Positions 45,548 through 56,486 of a DNA stretch of 64,000 nucleotides are shown here, one piece after another. The DNA is from Sarcomyxa edulis (Eukaryota; Basidiomycota; Agaricomycetes; Agaricales; Mycenaceae). The DNA lies in NCBI GenBank assembly GCA_009761415.1, contig QUOL01000012.1, positions 248,001 to 312,000 of the forward strand, read 5' to 3'. Position numbers and translations under genes: made by a program. Below the pieces are notes generated by a model that saw only the letters and a program-made list of their open reading frames with translations, did no database searches and was not told the DNA's origin. The first letter of the stretch is position 1; each line of letters opens with the position of its first letter.

Positions 45548-45878
45548 TACAAAATTATTTATTTTTCCTTCTACTTGATCGTCTGGGGCCTCTATACACA
45601 TTCGTTGCATTATCTAGGTTCAGCTGGTAAGGGCTTGTGCCGTTTCAATGGTGAAGACCCAGGAATTGGATCATTATCGTTGTGGCGAGGAGCGGAAGGG
45701 GATCTTGTACGCTGTCGGAAGGGAGATGCGAGTAATTGTGATACGGATGGTTCTAAAGGTGGCGATGGAGTTCGGGAAGCGAAAGACTGAGTTTGAGACT
45801 GTAAAGACGAAGTTCGAGATGATAGTTGGGAGGCAGGAGGTGTTGAGTGGGGCGAAACGGAAACTGATGAGGAGGGAC

Positions 45879-48091
45879 TCAGGAACCGATAATAAAGCCA
45901 TGTCTGTCCCGTTTGATTTGCTTGTCGAAGCCGTCGCCCATAGGCAGTCCTTCATCATCGACAAGTGTAAAGTCGTCGTCAGATAACGGGTCCTCGGATT
46001 CCACTCCAAAATCGGATAGATCATCAGCCAATTGGGTTTCTTTTTCCCTTTTTGCCTGTCTTTTTGCTGCTCTCCTCTGCTCTAAGCTGTCCAGTTTCAT
46101 CGTTGTAGTCAAGTATAATCTCCAAGATAGCAGCCACAAACTCTGCTGTCCAAACGCTAGTCTCAACAAGAAACGCACCGAGTTCCTCTGGATCCTTGAA
46201 CGCGGTTGGAAGTCGACGAGCTAGTAGCTTGATAGAGTCATCTTCTAGAAGGAATCCCGGGTGCCATCTCCTGAGTACAGGGTGATGACGATGTTCGAAG
46301 TCTCCCCAAGTTGTCAGGCGTAATTCAAGTTCAGTTCGTTCGGATGTGGGACGATAGAGATTTCGAGGCTTCTTGATAGCAGGTGACATTGGTTCAGCAG
46401 ATGCAAGATCTAGAGGAGAACAAGGGAAATAATATGTGAAGTCGAAGGGTATCTCGATTCCGTCTTCTATCCTAGGACAGTCTTTTCCATTGCAACACCA
46501 TCTGCACACAAATATGAGCACTGAAAACAATCAGTCTCGAGTATTCAATACAGTCAATCACAGACTACCTTCGTTAGTTTCATCACCGTTGTATTTAGCA
46601 ATGAAATCACGTTGACAAGGCGATCTCGGGTAAGCAAACATAGCAGGCGACGTCCGAAGTTCTTTTGGGTTTTGGTACGAGTTGAAGGTGGGGCATCTGG
46701 ATCGACAAGTAGCCAAGGCTCCGCGATGAGTACTGAGATAGCTTCTGAGCCATTACGACCATTTCGACCCATGCGTTGGTCCTCTTCGCTGGGATCCTCG
46801 GGCGTTCCGAAACTGACAACAAAGTAGATGTCAGGAACATCAATTCCATAGGTAAAAACAGAATTAAGAATACAGAGGGAAGGAGACGATAACTAGCTTA
46901 CGTTTGATGCCGTTCCTGTTGCAACTAGTATCCTGACGGTGCCGTTGGGTGCAATGAAACTATCGAATGTCTCCTTCAGGTATGATTTGGACATTGAGGC
47001 ATGGTAATGCCGAATTGGTCTAGTTTTTCGTTCGTCGTCTGGAAGTAGCTGCAACAAGTAGTCGGCGACCGAAGAGGTTGACAGTTTGTTATCTATGAAT
47101 ATGATGCCTTTGCGAAGCGGTCCAACATATGGATTGGGTATCAGAAAGTTGAGATTGGCCAAATTGCGAGTCGATCCGACCATAGGTACAATAGCGCAGA
47201 TAATTTTTGGTCGATTAGTGGACAGACGGAAAATTACAGTAGACTCTTCGTGCATTCGAAGAGATTTCATGACAGTGACGATAACGTCAAGAGTGAACAA
47301 CGCAGAAAAAGAAGCACAAGTGGTTGTTGATGGGAATTGCATGCGGACCTCGTTAAGTTTCCCTAGAGCAGGTCGAAAAGCCGGAGTTTCACCATGAGCC
47401 TGGCCAGCTGAGGATATGAAATGGCCTTCGTCGACATGCAATATAGCCACTTTACGAGTCCATTTCAAATCCTTGAGTAAGACAGCAAATTTCGGGATGT
47501 GTCCGTTGTAAGCGCCACATTGTTCCGGGGAGACCGCATATACTTTGAAATAGGTGTTGAGCTTGATTTTCTGGACATCAAGACGTCAATTGGATTAGTT
47601 GAAAAGATGAATGTTACTACTTTACCTTCCAAAGTTTCTTATTCTGCGGTGTATCGTGGTTTATAGCTAAGATCGGGACACCATACTTTTCGAACTCGAT
47701 TACCTTTCATGGTCCTCGGAGTCAGCACTGGTAACGATGATTCACGGAAAAAGCTCACATGATCTTGCTGTATCAGTAGTAAAGGTGAAACTATAATCAC
47801 CACCTTGTCTCGATTCATCAAAGCTGGCAGCAGCATCGCAAGTGTCTTGCTGTATCCGGTCCCAGCTCGAACAATGACGTCCTTTCCGTTCATCAAGGCC
47901 AACATGACTTCCAGCTGGAATTCGCGAGGTGCTTTGGTGCCTTTCGACACGTAGTCCATTTGGAAGAAAGCCTCGGAGATCAGTTGGCAGTTCGCTGCAG
48001 AGAAAGTTGCCAAGAAGTCTTCAGGCACGTTGGCAATAGCATTCCTAGCAAACAGAGATATAGGACGGAGGTAGGAGTACAGTTCCATCAA
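45879..48091 (-). CDS. RecQ-like DEAD/DEAH helicase (telomere-linked-helicase type), damaged 3' half
   Basis: Exons 48091-47759, 47703-47626 and 47570-46902 join in phase (360 codons). They carry FQLEVMLALMNGKDVIV (Q-motif region), motif I RAGTGYSKTLAML, motif Ia VVIIVSPLLLIQQDH, motif II VDEGHFIS and IFIDNKLSTSSVADYLL to VRILVATGTASN (motifs IV-V). The expected next exon, GIDVPDIYFVVSFGTPEDPS with motif VI QRMGRNGRNG, starts at about 46847, but the base pair before it is TG rather than AG, so the acceptor seems lost. Frame changes follow near 46660 and 46095, interrupting PCQRDFIAKYNGDETNE, CRWCCNGKDC and the basic C-terminus. RecQ helicases unwind DNA; telomere-linked forms are subtelomeric in fungi. 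The gene lies 466 bp downstream of the recombinase-like gene on the same strand. Confidence 0.7.
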
Positions 48092-48557
48092 TAACGAGAG
48101 TGCCTGAGCAATATGGCATGCGGATTCGTCAGTGGGGAGATCGATGCGTCAAATTTTCATGAGTTTGCTGATCTTCAGTGTGTTCAAGGGTGCAGATGCA
48201 GTTTAGGGCTTCGGACTCCAGAGTCGACTGAAAGACGAGAAGAGTACCAGATATATAGATAAGACAAGAACACGTAAAGCTAGAGAGTCGAGTTCGAGGA
48301 AGGGAAGCTATGAGACGAAAACTTTAATGTGTAGAGGAGACACACTTATCTCGCGTCTCGGCAACTCCGGCATGTACTAAATTTCAAACTCCGTGGGCAC
48401 TACTAGCTACGATACGAGATCGACCAGCCTGACTATGTCAAACTCTTTTTTTTGGACGGTGGTCAGGCTGGATTCGAGCCTATTCTAGATGTATAAGTAT
48501 GTATATAGATGAAATTTACAACCGAAAAATCCGCTAAAATGATATAACAATGTATAT
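48092..48557. other. spacer between recombinase-like and helicase genes
   Basis: 466 bp, AT-rich in part, no gene. It should include the helicase promoter and the 3' UTR of the upstream gene. Confidence 0.4.
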
Positions 48558-51500
48558 TTACTTGCGCCGCAGAGTACTGGCATACTGGTCCAATTGAACT
48601 TTATCCGTTTTATGAGAGTCGGGGAAAGTTCCTTTAGTAACCTCGTCGCAAACCTCAGTGCAATGTTTCCTATAGTCCGATTGGGAATCAAAAGTTTGGC
48701 GGCATTTGGCGTGCAAGCAGATCCATCTGCACGTATCAGGATCCCTGCCTGCCTTTAGAATATACTTCTGTTTTGACATTGAATAGGAGCCGAAAGTGAA
48801 TGTTCGTAAATGGGACTGCATAAGATGCTGGTATCTCTTTTCCTTGTCTTCAGGCCATTCGGGACAATCCTCGGGGCAAGCATCTCTCATGGTAAGAGAC
48901 GCAGTGTCTTTCACTATGGATATATCTCCCATTGTAGGTGTAGTGTGGGGATAAGCATGGGCTGAGGGAGACAACTCTTTGCCAGTAGAAAGATCATTGG
49001 ATAAGGACGTTGACGATGGTAAGTAACCAGAGGAATTGGGGTTGGCTTGGCTGGCCTGATCAAAATCATTTTCTTTGGATGATGACCGTTTCCTAGCGGT
49101 TGTAGATCCTGCAGTGATATCCATACTTTTGGCATTTTGATGAGGACCCATGTTGACATTTCCTACAGCTGTAATACGTCTAGTGGATAGGGCCAGACGT
49201 TTGACCTTGGAAGATGGAAGGGTGGACGAACCAGGAAAGGTAGGAAGGGTGGACAAACCAGGAAGGGTGGACGAACCAGGAAGGGTGGACGAACCAGGAA
49301 GGGTGGACGAACCAGGAAGGGTGGACGAACCAGGAAGGGTGGACGGGGTGGAAGGACCAGGAAGGGTGGAAGGACCAGGAAGGGTGGACGGACCAGGAAG
49401 GGTGGAGGAACCAGGAAGGGTGGATGAACCAGGCAGAATGATTGGAGTATTATCCCTCTCCGACTGGCTGATTCTTCGTTTTGTGGTGGATGGCTCCTAG
49501 AACTACAATCAATCACAGGACAATTTGGAGTATCAATCGAGACGTACAGTATCATGATTTTCCCCATGATTTTCACTACGCTTCCGCTTCCCCTTCCTGA
49601 GTTGTTTTTGTACAGTCTTCACCCCCGGCACCTCTGGCATTGAAGACGAAGGCCTTGGCATCTGCACTGTTGGCTCACCTTTTGGCAAATATATGAGCAT
49701 TCACTAACATATACAAAAACTGAATTATTTTGCTTACCATTGGAAAGTGGATGACCAGAGTCCCCCTTTGGTTGGTTGGTAAGAAGAAGCTCCGAAACCT
49801 GGGCTATAAGATGGCTCAATGTGTCGATTTTACCCTGGTCCTCTGATAGTAGCCATTTGGCCATGTCGGATTCAGACTGGGCTACAGGTACGTCGTTCGA
49901 GAAACCATAGAAGTTGTGGAGTCTTTTAGCATCATCCAAGACTTCAAATATGAAGTCGGTAGAAAGAGTGGGATGGGACTCTTCTGTTCTTGCATATATT
50001 CTAGAACCAACAGCTGCAGTATGACCCATCGACTGGTGGCTGTTGATGGAAGATCTATGGTTGGGGGATGCCAAGTGGTATTTTCCGTGTATGGCAGCTA
50101 GCACATGCCTAAGTTCGTTTAAACCGAAGGGAGTTCCTAGATGAGAAATGGTCTCCTTCTTTAAGATGGCTGACAGTCTTTTGCTGTCCCAGCGTTTACC
50201 CATACTGCCTAAAGGATAGGCCTCGTAGTTTTTCGTCCTCTTTGGTATGAATTTGTCCACAAATTCTTTTTCAAGGAGAGATGTGGTTCTCCAAAATCGT
50301 AGGAATAAATGGGATAGACAGGGTGGGAGAAATTGCAGGGTAAGTTTGTCTGTTCCGGTGATGGCGCTGGTCTTGCTATAGCTACCAACCATGGCCATGT
50401 GGTCTGCTAGCCAAAAGATAGATCGCTGGCGCCCCACTATGTTTGTGGCTTTCATGAATATTTCCTCACTGCCCCGCTTGGGCAGTGACACCACGATATG
50501 GAACATGACGTAGAAAAGTTCTTTGAAACGTTCGACAGATTTTAACCATCGATTGTAGAATAGTGGATTGTATTGGAGAGTTCCATCTGATGGCTTGTAG
50601 AAAAAGTCCCGTGCGGTCTTCGGATTCATGGCAAACGTCTTTACAACTGATGGTAAAGGAAGACAGAAGTCTGGATGGGACAGAAAACCGTATCCTGGAT
50701 CTCGGTTCCGTAACTCGTCGACTGGATCTGGGTTAAGCAATTTGGTGCCATCTCCGAAGTCATCTTCGGGTATATCCATCAAAATATCATGGTCTAGGAC
50801 CATGGTGGCTTCTTTATAGATATCTGCCACCATTTTAGATATATTGGCGGCATCTGCAGGTTTGCCGTCCATGGTGAAGCGAGAACCTTCTCTGGTCTTC
50901 CAGGATATCCTGGGAAGATTGACCATGGTTCTAACCTCCTTCCATGCAAGGGATTGGTAGTAGCGTATGGTGGAAAAGGGAGACACTTGGTGTTGGTCTA
51001 TCCACTGGCCATAGGATTCAATAGACCTGTAAGATAAAGGTGCTGTCAGAAGATATAGCCAAATGATGGTAAAATTGATCTTACTGCAAGACGTTCCCAT
51101 GCTGCATTCCCTGCTTAAGGACGGAGAATAATTGACTATATTGGATGATGCTGAATCCAGGGGTCAATGACACAGTAGGACGAATTGACCCATCCTCCTG
51201 CACATTTTTTGCAATAAGAAAGGCTTCAGTAACGTTTGTGAACCTCTTATTTTCGGCCTGGCGGTGCTGAGTGGTGGTTAAAGCCAGAACAGTTTTATGG
51301 AAGGCAGAAACAGCCCTGTCCATGTCGTTCCCATCTGTCAGAGCGTCCTTTAGAGCAAGTGCAGCCTCTGACTGCTCCCGTGTTAAGATCACTGTGTAAT
51401 CTTCTTCGTCTTCGGCTTCATCAACGGCTCCATCAACGGCTCCGTCATCGTCTTCGGCTCCGTCATCGTCTTGGGCTTCATCAACTTCATCAAGTCCATC

Positions 51501-52767
51501 TTCATCTCCATCACGTCCATCTTCATCTTCTTCCTCCTCATACAATTCATCCCCTATTCTGTCATAAAACTCCACCTCTTCCTGGTCTATCTCCAAAGTC
51601 CTATCCACCCCACCTTGAATATCAGGACATTCTAAATTGTCTGACCCCTCCTGTCTATCAGCATCCTTGTCTTGAGCAGTGGCAATTTGGATGAGAAATG
51701 ATGCAAAGCTGGCAAGGTAGGTGGCATAATGATTTACAGATTCCTTCTTGGTAAGAATCTTAAAGGTGGTCCTGTATAGGAGTTAACAACAATGATGGTA
51801 TGGATGCAATGAACAATCCTTACCCATTTCCTCTCCACCTCTGGAGCCTTTTAAGAGCTGAGGGATGAATCTCAGCTATGTCGGACAAGCTTATGCTGTT
51901 CAAATAATGTCTGGCCACCCATTGAATACAGCCAATACTTCGGGAAAAGCGTCCAAGGGACACCAGGCGCATGAGTTTTGGGATGGAGTTTTGGCGGATG
52001 ATATCGGGCCAGCCCGATCGCCGGTGAAAAGGTTCAATATCCCCAATGTCTCCCTCTAATTCCTGCATCACTAATCCAGCCCTTTCCTCCTCTTCTTTCA
52101 TCCTTTGGAAATACCAGGTGTCGTAGGCATCTTCTTCTGCACTCTTGGTGGTTCGAACTTCTCCAGTATGTTCCACCTCACAGAGACCCTTATGTGGATC
52201 GACCCGGATCCAGGGACGCTCGTTGGTATTGCAGATCCTCTGCATCAATCCCTGTTTTGATTTTAGACTGTGTGGGTTGTGGAACTCCTCGTTGTCGTGG
52301 CCCTTGCCATGTGTTGAGGAAGTATGTGCCGCCTTAGTATGTGTGACTTTATGGGAGGACCAGGATCCCTCTGCCCCAGCCCATAAACATCCAGCAGCAG
52401 TACAGTACACACCTTGGACTGGAGCCTCCAGGAATGGCATGATGGGCAATGCCGAGGTGATGGCCCGAATACTAGTGGATAGTTCGATACCGTGGTCCTT
52501 GCAAACGGCGTCGATGGCAGCATTAATATATCGCTGGCGCTTTCCACTGGACAGTCCCAGTTTTTCCTCTTCCACCTTCACTGCCTTGTGTAGGTGATCA
52601 AATTTCTTATTGCAGCGGTGCCCTTCGAAGTCGGATCTACGAAAACAGATCCCGCAAGGGAGGCAGAGGAGAAGGTTGAAGAATGTCACAATAGCAAAGC
52701 CCCATATCTGGATTCTCTTGTCTTGGATGAGCCTTGGCTGCTCAACCGTCTGGTGGGAAGACTGCAT
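48558..52767 (-). CDS. C2H2 zinc-finger / tyrosine-recombinase-like protein, five exons, 1,329 aa
   Basis: Exons 52767-51824, 51771-51085, 51026-49738, 49678-49548 and 49496-48558 join in phase with GT-AG introns and no stop. N-terminus: CGICFRRSDFEGHRC (Cys38, Cys41, His50, Cys52) and a classical finger YCTAAGCLWAGAEG..SHKVTH (Cys122, Cys127, His139, His143). An acidic Asp/Glu stretch follows (about residues 375-420). The region 545-890 resembles the segment that precedes the helicase in mushroom telomere-linked RecQ proteins: SIFWLADHMAMVGSYSKTSA, KLTLQFLPPCLSHLFLRF, GKRWDSKRLSAILKKET, GLNELRHVLAAI and SMGHTAAVGSRIYAR. Arg850, His879 and Tyr888 are spaced like the last residues of a tyrosine recombinase; the first catalytic Arg was not assigned. 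The tail has PGSSTL repeats and another finger (ICLHAKC..YRKHC). A DNA-binding and DNA-breaking role is inference. Confidence 0.65.
49220..49440 (-). repeat. 18-bp coding minisatellite, about 11-12 units
   Basis: Units of the type GGTGGACGAACCAGGAAG (plus strand) are repeated with small variants. On the minus strand they encode PGSSTL/PGPSTL repeats in the fifth exon of the recombinase-like gene. The unit is a multiple of three, so the frame is kept. Confidence 0.85.
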
Positions 52768-53168
52768 AATACCGACGATCTGGCTGAGAAATGATGTTGG
52801 GTTATTTAAGGTTCCAGTGAATGAGATGGTGTTGCCAAACTGATGTCAACAGCAATGTGTGTCTTTACCTGCATCTGGAAAAAGGTACGTTGCTCGATAG
52901 GTCTGGATAGGGACTGGTAGACCCATAGACCCCATAGCGACGTACCCCTCTATTGCGTGCTCCGATAGAAACCCCGTTCCTCTATAGGTCTCATAGACTC
53001 ATAGTCCTATAGACCCATAGAGCTTCCCGAGCACTCGATAGACCCTACCCATTTCAACATATGCCGCTGTTCCGCTCTTGTTTAGGATCCTTAGATAGAT
53101 GTTCGCCTCGGAATTTTGATTGGGAACATAAATAATAATATTCATAAATTACATTGGATAAAACTGTG
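52768..53168. repeat. non-coding spacer with CATAG/CTATAG-rich degenerate repeats
   Basis: From about 52890 to 53050 the motifs CATAGAC, CTATAG and GATAGA recur irregularly (for example TAGACCCATAGACCCCATAG). No gene. The left end should contain the promoter of the recombinase-like gene. Confidence 0.5.
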
Positions 53169-54940
53169 CTAGCCTTGATTAGCTTCAAACGCAGCCATTG
53201 TGAGTTCAATGTTAGCCGTGGGGTCATCACCAACGTGAAGTTCCTCCTCGTTCGCTACAGCCCTGTTGTACGAGACTGATATTGAGTAAATATGATAGAG
53301 AATGACGAGAAAGTGCTCACCGAGCATTTTTAAGCAGGTCCTCTTGAAGCTGCGTTGCGAGATCAACGGCCTGCGCTGCTGACCAAGTCTTCCATTGGAC
53401 GAGAACACCAAGATAGCTCTTGTATTCGTCGAAATAGCGTATGTGCTCAAATGGGACATTGGTAAAAGTCCCCGTACACCACTCTTGGATCGAGCATAGT
53501 ATCTGCGAGTAACGGAGAACTTGGTTGAACGAACAATCTAAAGAAAACGGAAACTGACGCACCGAAGTCATGATGAGGGCGATAGTTTCGAGGGGCAGAA
53601 TTGTTCGCCCAGAAAAGTAGTGTGCCCGTTTATTGTCCCGGATGTGGCGAACCAGAACTTGTTCAAAATCGTCTGAATGATGGGATTGCGATACATCGAG
53701 TTTGGAACCGCGGTGTTATGTGGGTTCTACAACACCACACGAAGGGAATTAGGTGACGGTAGGATCTCTTGACATAGAGAAAACTACTTGCCGTATACCA
53801 GAAACTATCAACGATCCCTTTGATTAATTCGCGGTTCTGTACTTTCGCAGCTGCGATGGACTCGGGTGTGGGGGATAGAAGACTATCTATACTTGTGAAA
53901 CCGTAATTTTGAGCCGAAAGTTCACGAGTGACCTTCTTTAAGTCTCCTCGGAACTGTTGTATGCGATCCCGGATCTAGAAAGTAGTTCGAATCGGTGGGA
54001 AGAGAAATAAGATCTGAACTTGGCACTCACTCGTCGTCGTTCCTCGCGAGTGATGTCACGGTCTACATTGAGCTTATCGCATGCAGCATCCCAGGCATCC
54101 ATTGCCATTTTGTTCGATGGATGGTCTTCTTTGTCATGAGTTTCTTCAAATTTTGTATTCTTTCCGGGGGCAGGCCATGGATTGACAGTGGATAGATATA
54201 CCTTGAAGAAACCGTAGGCAGCCATTAAGATCTGTTTACTCTCACTGTCGAGGTGAGCAATACCATGTGAGGGCTTCTTGCGACGTTTTGGTGGAGGATT
54301 AGTGAGCTCGTTGTCGGAAAGGTCTGATATCTAGTAATAGCACATTGTCAATTTGATACAGGAGGATGCGGATAGAGAGCTATTACCTCGAGAGGCTTTG
54401 TAGAGCCCTCCGGTGATGGAGAACTCGAAGTTTGCTGCAGAAGACGTTCACGTACTTGTTTCCTTTTGTTGACCCTCGTGAGTTCTACCGAATGAGAAGT
54501 GACCTAGATCAGAGCTTCGTGAGTATGAGGCAAAGTAGATAGATCGAGTGATGATAGCCTCACACTGAGACCTGCGCCGACCAGGGTATTGGTCTCCACA
54601 ACATCCAGCTCCTCTCTGCCACTGCCAGGTGCATCCAATTCCTCTTCGTGATTCCAGTCTTCTTCTTCATAAGTGCTACGTGTGTCGTCGTTTTCATCGT
54701 CGAGACTGTCACCACTATTGACATGGGAAAATGCATATGGGGTGCTGATGTTGGGATCGAGTGGATCGTTTCCTGGATGTGCGTAGCGGATATTACCAGG
54801 GTCTGGGATGAGACCTGGAAAGAGATTGGGGGGCTGTTGCAATTGGGGTTGTTGGGAGAAGAATGTACCTGGAGGAAGACCTGCGGTATCAAGATGAAAA
54901 GTGCTACCGTGCGGACCACGATATGGTGTTGCCTGGGTGG
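53169..54940 (-). CDS. DUF6532-like protein, multi-exon, possibly frameshifted
   Basis: The C-terminal half resembles the mushroom DUF6532 family, of unknown function: MYRNPIIQTILNKFWFATSG, then one frame over RAHYFSGRTILPLETIALIM; then the exon CSIQEWCTGTFTNVPFEHIR with YFDEYKSYLGVLVQWKTWS and QEDLLKNAR, and the last exon AVANEEELHVGDDP with stop at 53169. An upstream exon (54225-53938) encodes a helical segment (AWDAACDKLNVDRDITREER). The N-terminal exon (about 54934-54560) is Gln/Pro- and Asp/Glu-rich (DSLDDENDDTRSTYEEEDW). The change of frame at about 53635, without splice sites, suggests a one-base lesion. The first exon was not found with confidence. Confidence 0.5.
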
Positions 54941-55101
54941 GTAGATCCTTTCTGTATTTCAGGATCTCAAGCCATCAATATTGTTGGGGTGGAAAATAGT
55001 AAATATCAGCCCATGAGCATCATGGTGATCTGCGCACTTGTCGATAGCATTCGACAGCAGGATCTCCACGTCACGATGTCACAATTGGTGAGTCCTAAAA
55101 G

Positions 55102-55129
55102 GGAAGGAGCTACCTGTGTAGCTCCTTCC
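55102..55129. repeat. hairpin with 12-bp perfect stem
   Basis: GGAAGGAGCTAC (55102-55113), a 4-base loop CTGT, then the exact reverse complement GTAGCTCCTTCC (55118-55129). The first arm recurs at about 60212-60224 without its partner. Confidence 0.8.
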
Positions 55130-55680
55130 AGTTCGGGCACAGGTTTTCAATTGTTGTTGAGAGCAGACTTAGCGTTGGGAAATACTAAGTACTATTTCTA
55201 TTTAGTTGTTAACTCAGATGAACCACTGTTTTACGCCTGTATAGGTCACGTAACATTCATTTGCCAGTCTTCAAAGAATGAAGTACGTCGGGTCACGACA
55301 GCGCGATGAAGGACTATGCCTATTATAATAGGGAAACGTCGCCTATATAGCAGCGAAAGAGTTTTCAAGGGATTCAGCACTCGCCAAAGATAGGTATCGC
55401 CGTGGACACACCACGGCATGTTCAAAACAGTCTGCGGTCTTCCAAAATGGTGTACCAAACGGTGTTTCTTCTTGAATAGATGGCCTCGCCGCCTCGGGAG
55501 TTTGTCTCCGCATCGATTTAAAGCTGGGTTGAAATCTAATCCCACATGCGTACATGTTAGACAGGAAGTGTGTAGATGAATTCTGATACAGAATACAACA
55601 ATAGCTGCGACAAATCATTGGTCGGCGGTAAGAGAGCCCCCAATCATCCGGGGAAATGGCCCAGAATGAGCTTGAGGATA

Positions 55681-55745
55681 GGTACGGGAACTGCCGTACT
55701 TCCCGGGAACCGGAATTTCATTTGGCTTTGTTCTTGTTTGTCTGC
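55681..55745 (+). repeat. dispersed about 60-bp repeat, copy 2
   Basis: Reverse-complement match of 24681-24743 (core CGGAATTTCATTTGGCTTTG). It lies about 60 bp from the end of the Copia pol remnant, so it could be part of that element's LTR. Confidence 0.7.
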
Positions 55746-55805
55746 ACCATTACTTACACTCGTTTTTAGCTTACCGATAGATTTGTTCTTATCGTTTTAA
55801 ACTCC

Positions 55806-56340
55806 CCCTGGGTCGCGTTGGAGGGGTGCTTGGGGTTCTGGATCCTCAGGCCTCAGGAACAGGCGGGGTGTCAGGATCAGGACCCATGAAGTCCGATTCC
55901 TCTCCCCCCTCAACCTGCGTGGTTTCGGGCTTCAGTACTTCGTTTTCATCAAAGAACATGTCCCTTTCAACGCTAATGAGTCGCCTTTTGGGCCAGTACA
56001 CATGGAACGCTTTGGATTCCATGTCGTACCCCATAAACCGACCTTCCTCCGCACGCGGCTCGAGTTTGCGAACGTCGAGTTGCTTCGCCCACACCGTCGT
56101 CCCCCATTCCCGTAGGTTCTAGAGATTCGGCTTCTCGCCGGTTGCCATCTCGTGCGGTGTTTTGGCGGCGAGAAGTACGCGTATGGGAGCACGGTTTCGG
56201 ATCCAGATGGAGTGACGAACGGCTTCGCCCCAGAGGAATTTAGGAAGCCCGGCAGCAAATAGCATTGCGCGGGCGCAGTCGAGGTGAGTTCTGTTGCCTC
56301 GTTCTGATCCTCCGTGGCTTGGGAAGAGTCGTGACATCGA
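55806..56340 (-). mobile_element. Copia pol remnant (end of integrase)
   Basis: Minus strand: CARAMLFAAGLPKFLWGEAV with RHSIWIRNRAP and KTPHEMATGEKPNL, a TAG stop, then NLREWGTTVWAKQLDVRKLE, EEGRFMGYDMESKAFHVYW, SVERDMFFDENEVLKP and an acidic end. This is the stretch from the integrase Glu region to the region before RT in a second, different Copia family. No protease or RT remains. Confidence 0.85.
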
Positions 56341-56486
56341 CGAAGTAGGGGGAGTACAGATTTAAGAGGCAGCGTATTACTGAAGAGAACGAGAGATAAT
56401 GAAGCGGGATGGACCTACCGTGACTCTATAGTCCTAAGTGTATGCAAACCAAGTGAGGCAGGACCATCACTGGATGCCTGACCGAC

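Larger units (their letters stand above)
54941..55805. other. no recognised gene
   Basis: Holds a hairpin (55102-55129) and copy 2 of a dispersed repeat. A minus-strand frame (55545-55246) is open for 99 codons, with no known motif. Confidence 0.35.

Noticed and set aside
48455..48490. tRNA-like GGATTCGAGCC motif
   Set aside because: Only a T-arm-like string; no acceptor stem, anticodon arm or D-arm could be folded around it.
49150..49500. Plus-strand frame with GRVDEP repeats, and the array as a possible CRISPR
   Set aside because: It is an 18-bp minisatellite without spacers, inside a minus-strand exon; CRISPR arrays are not expected in fungi.
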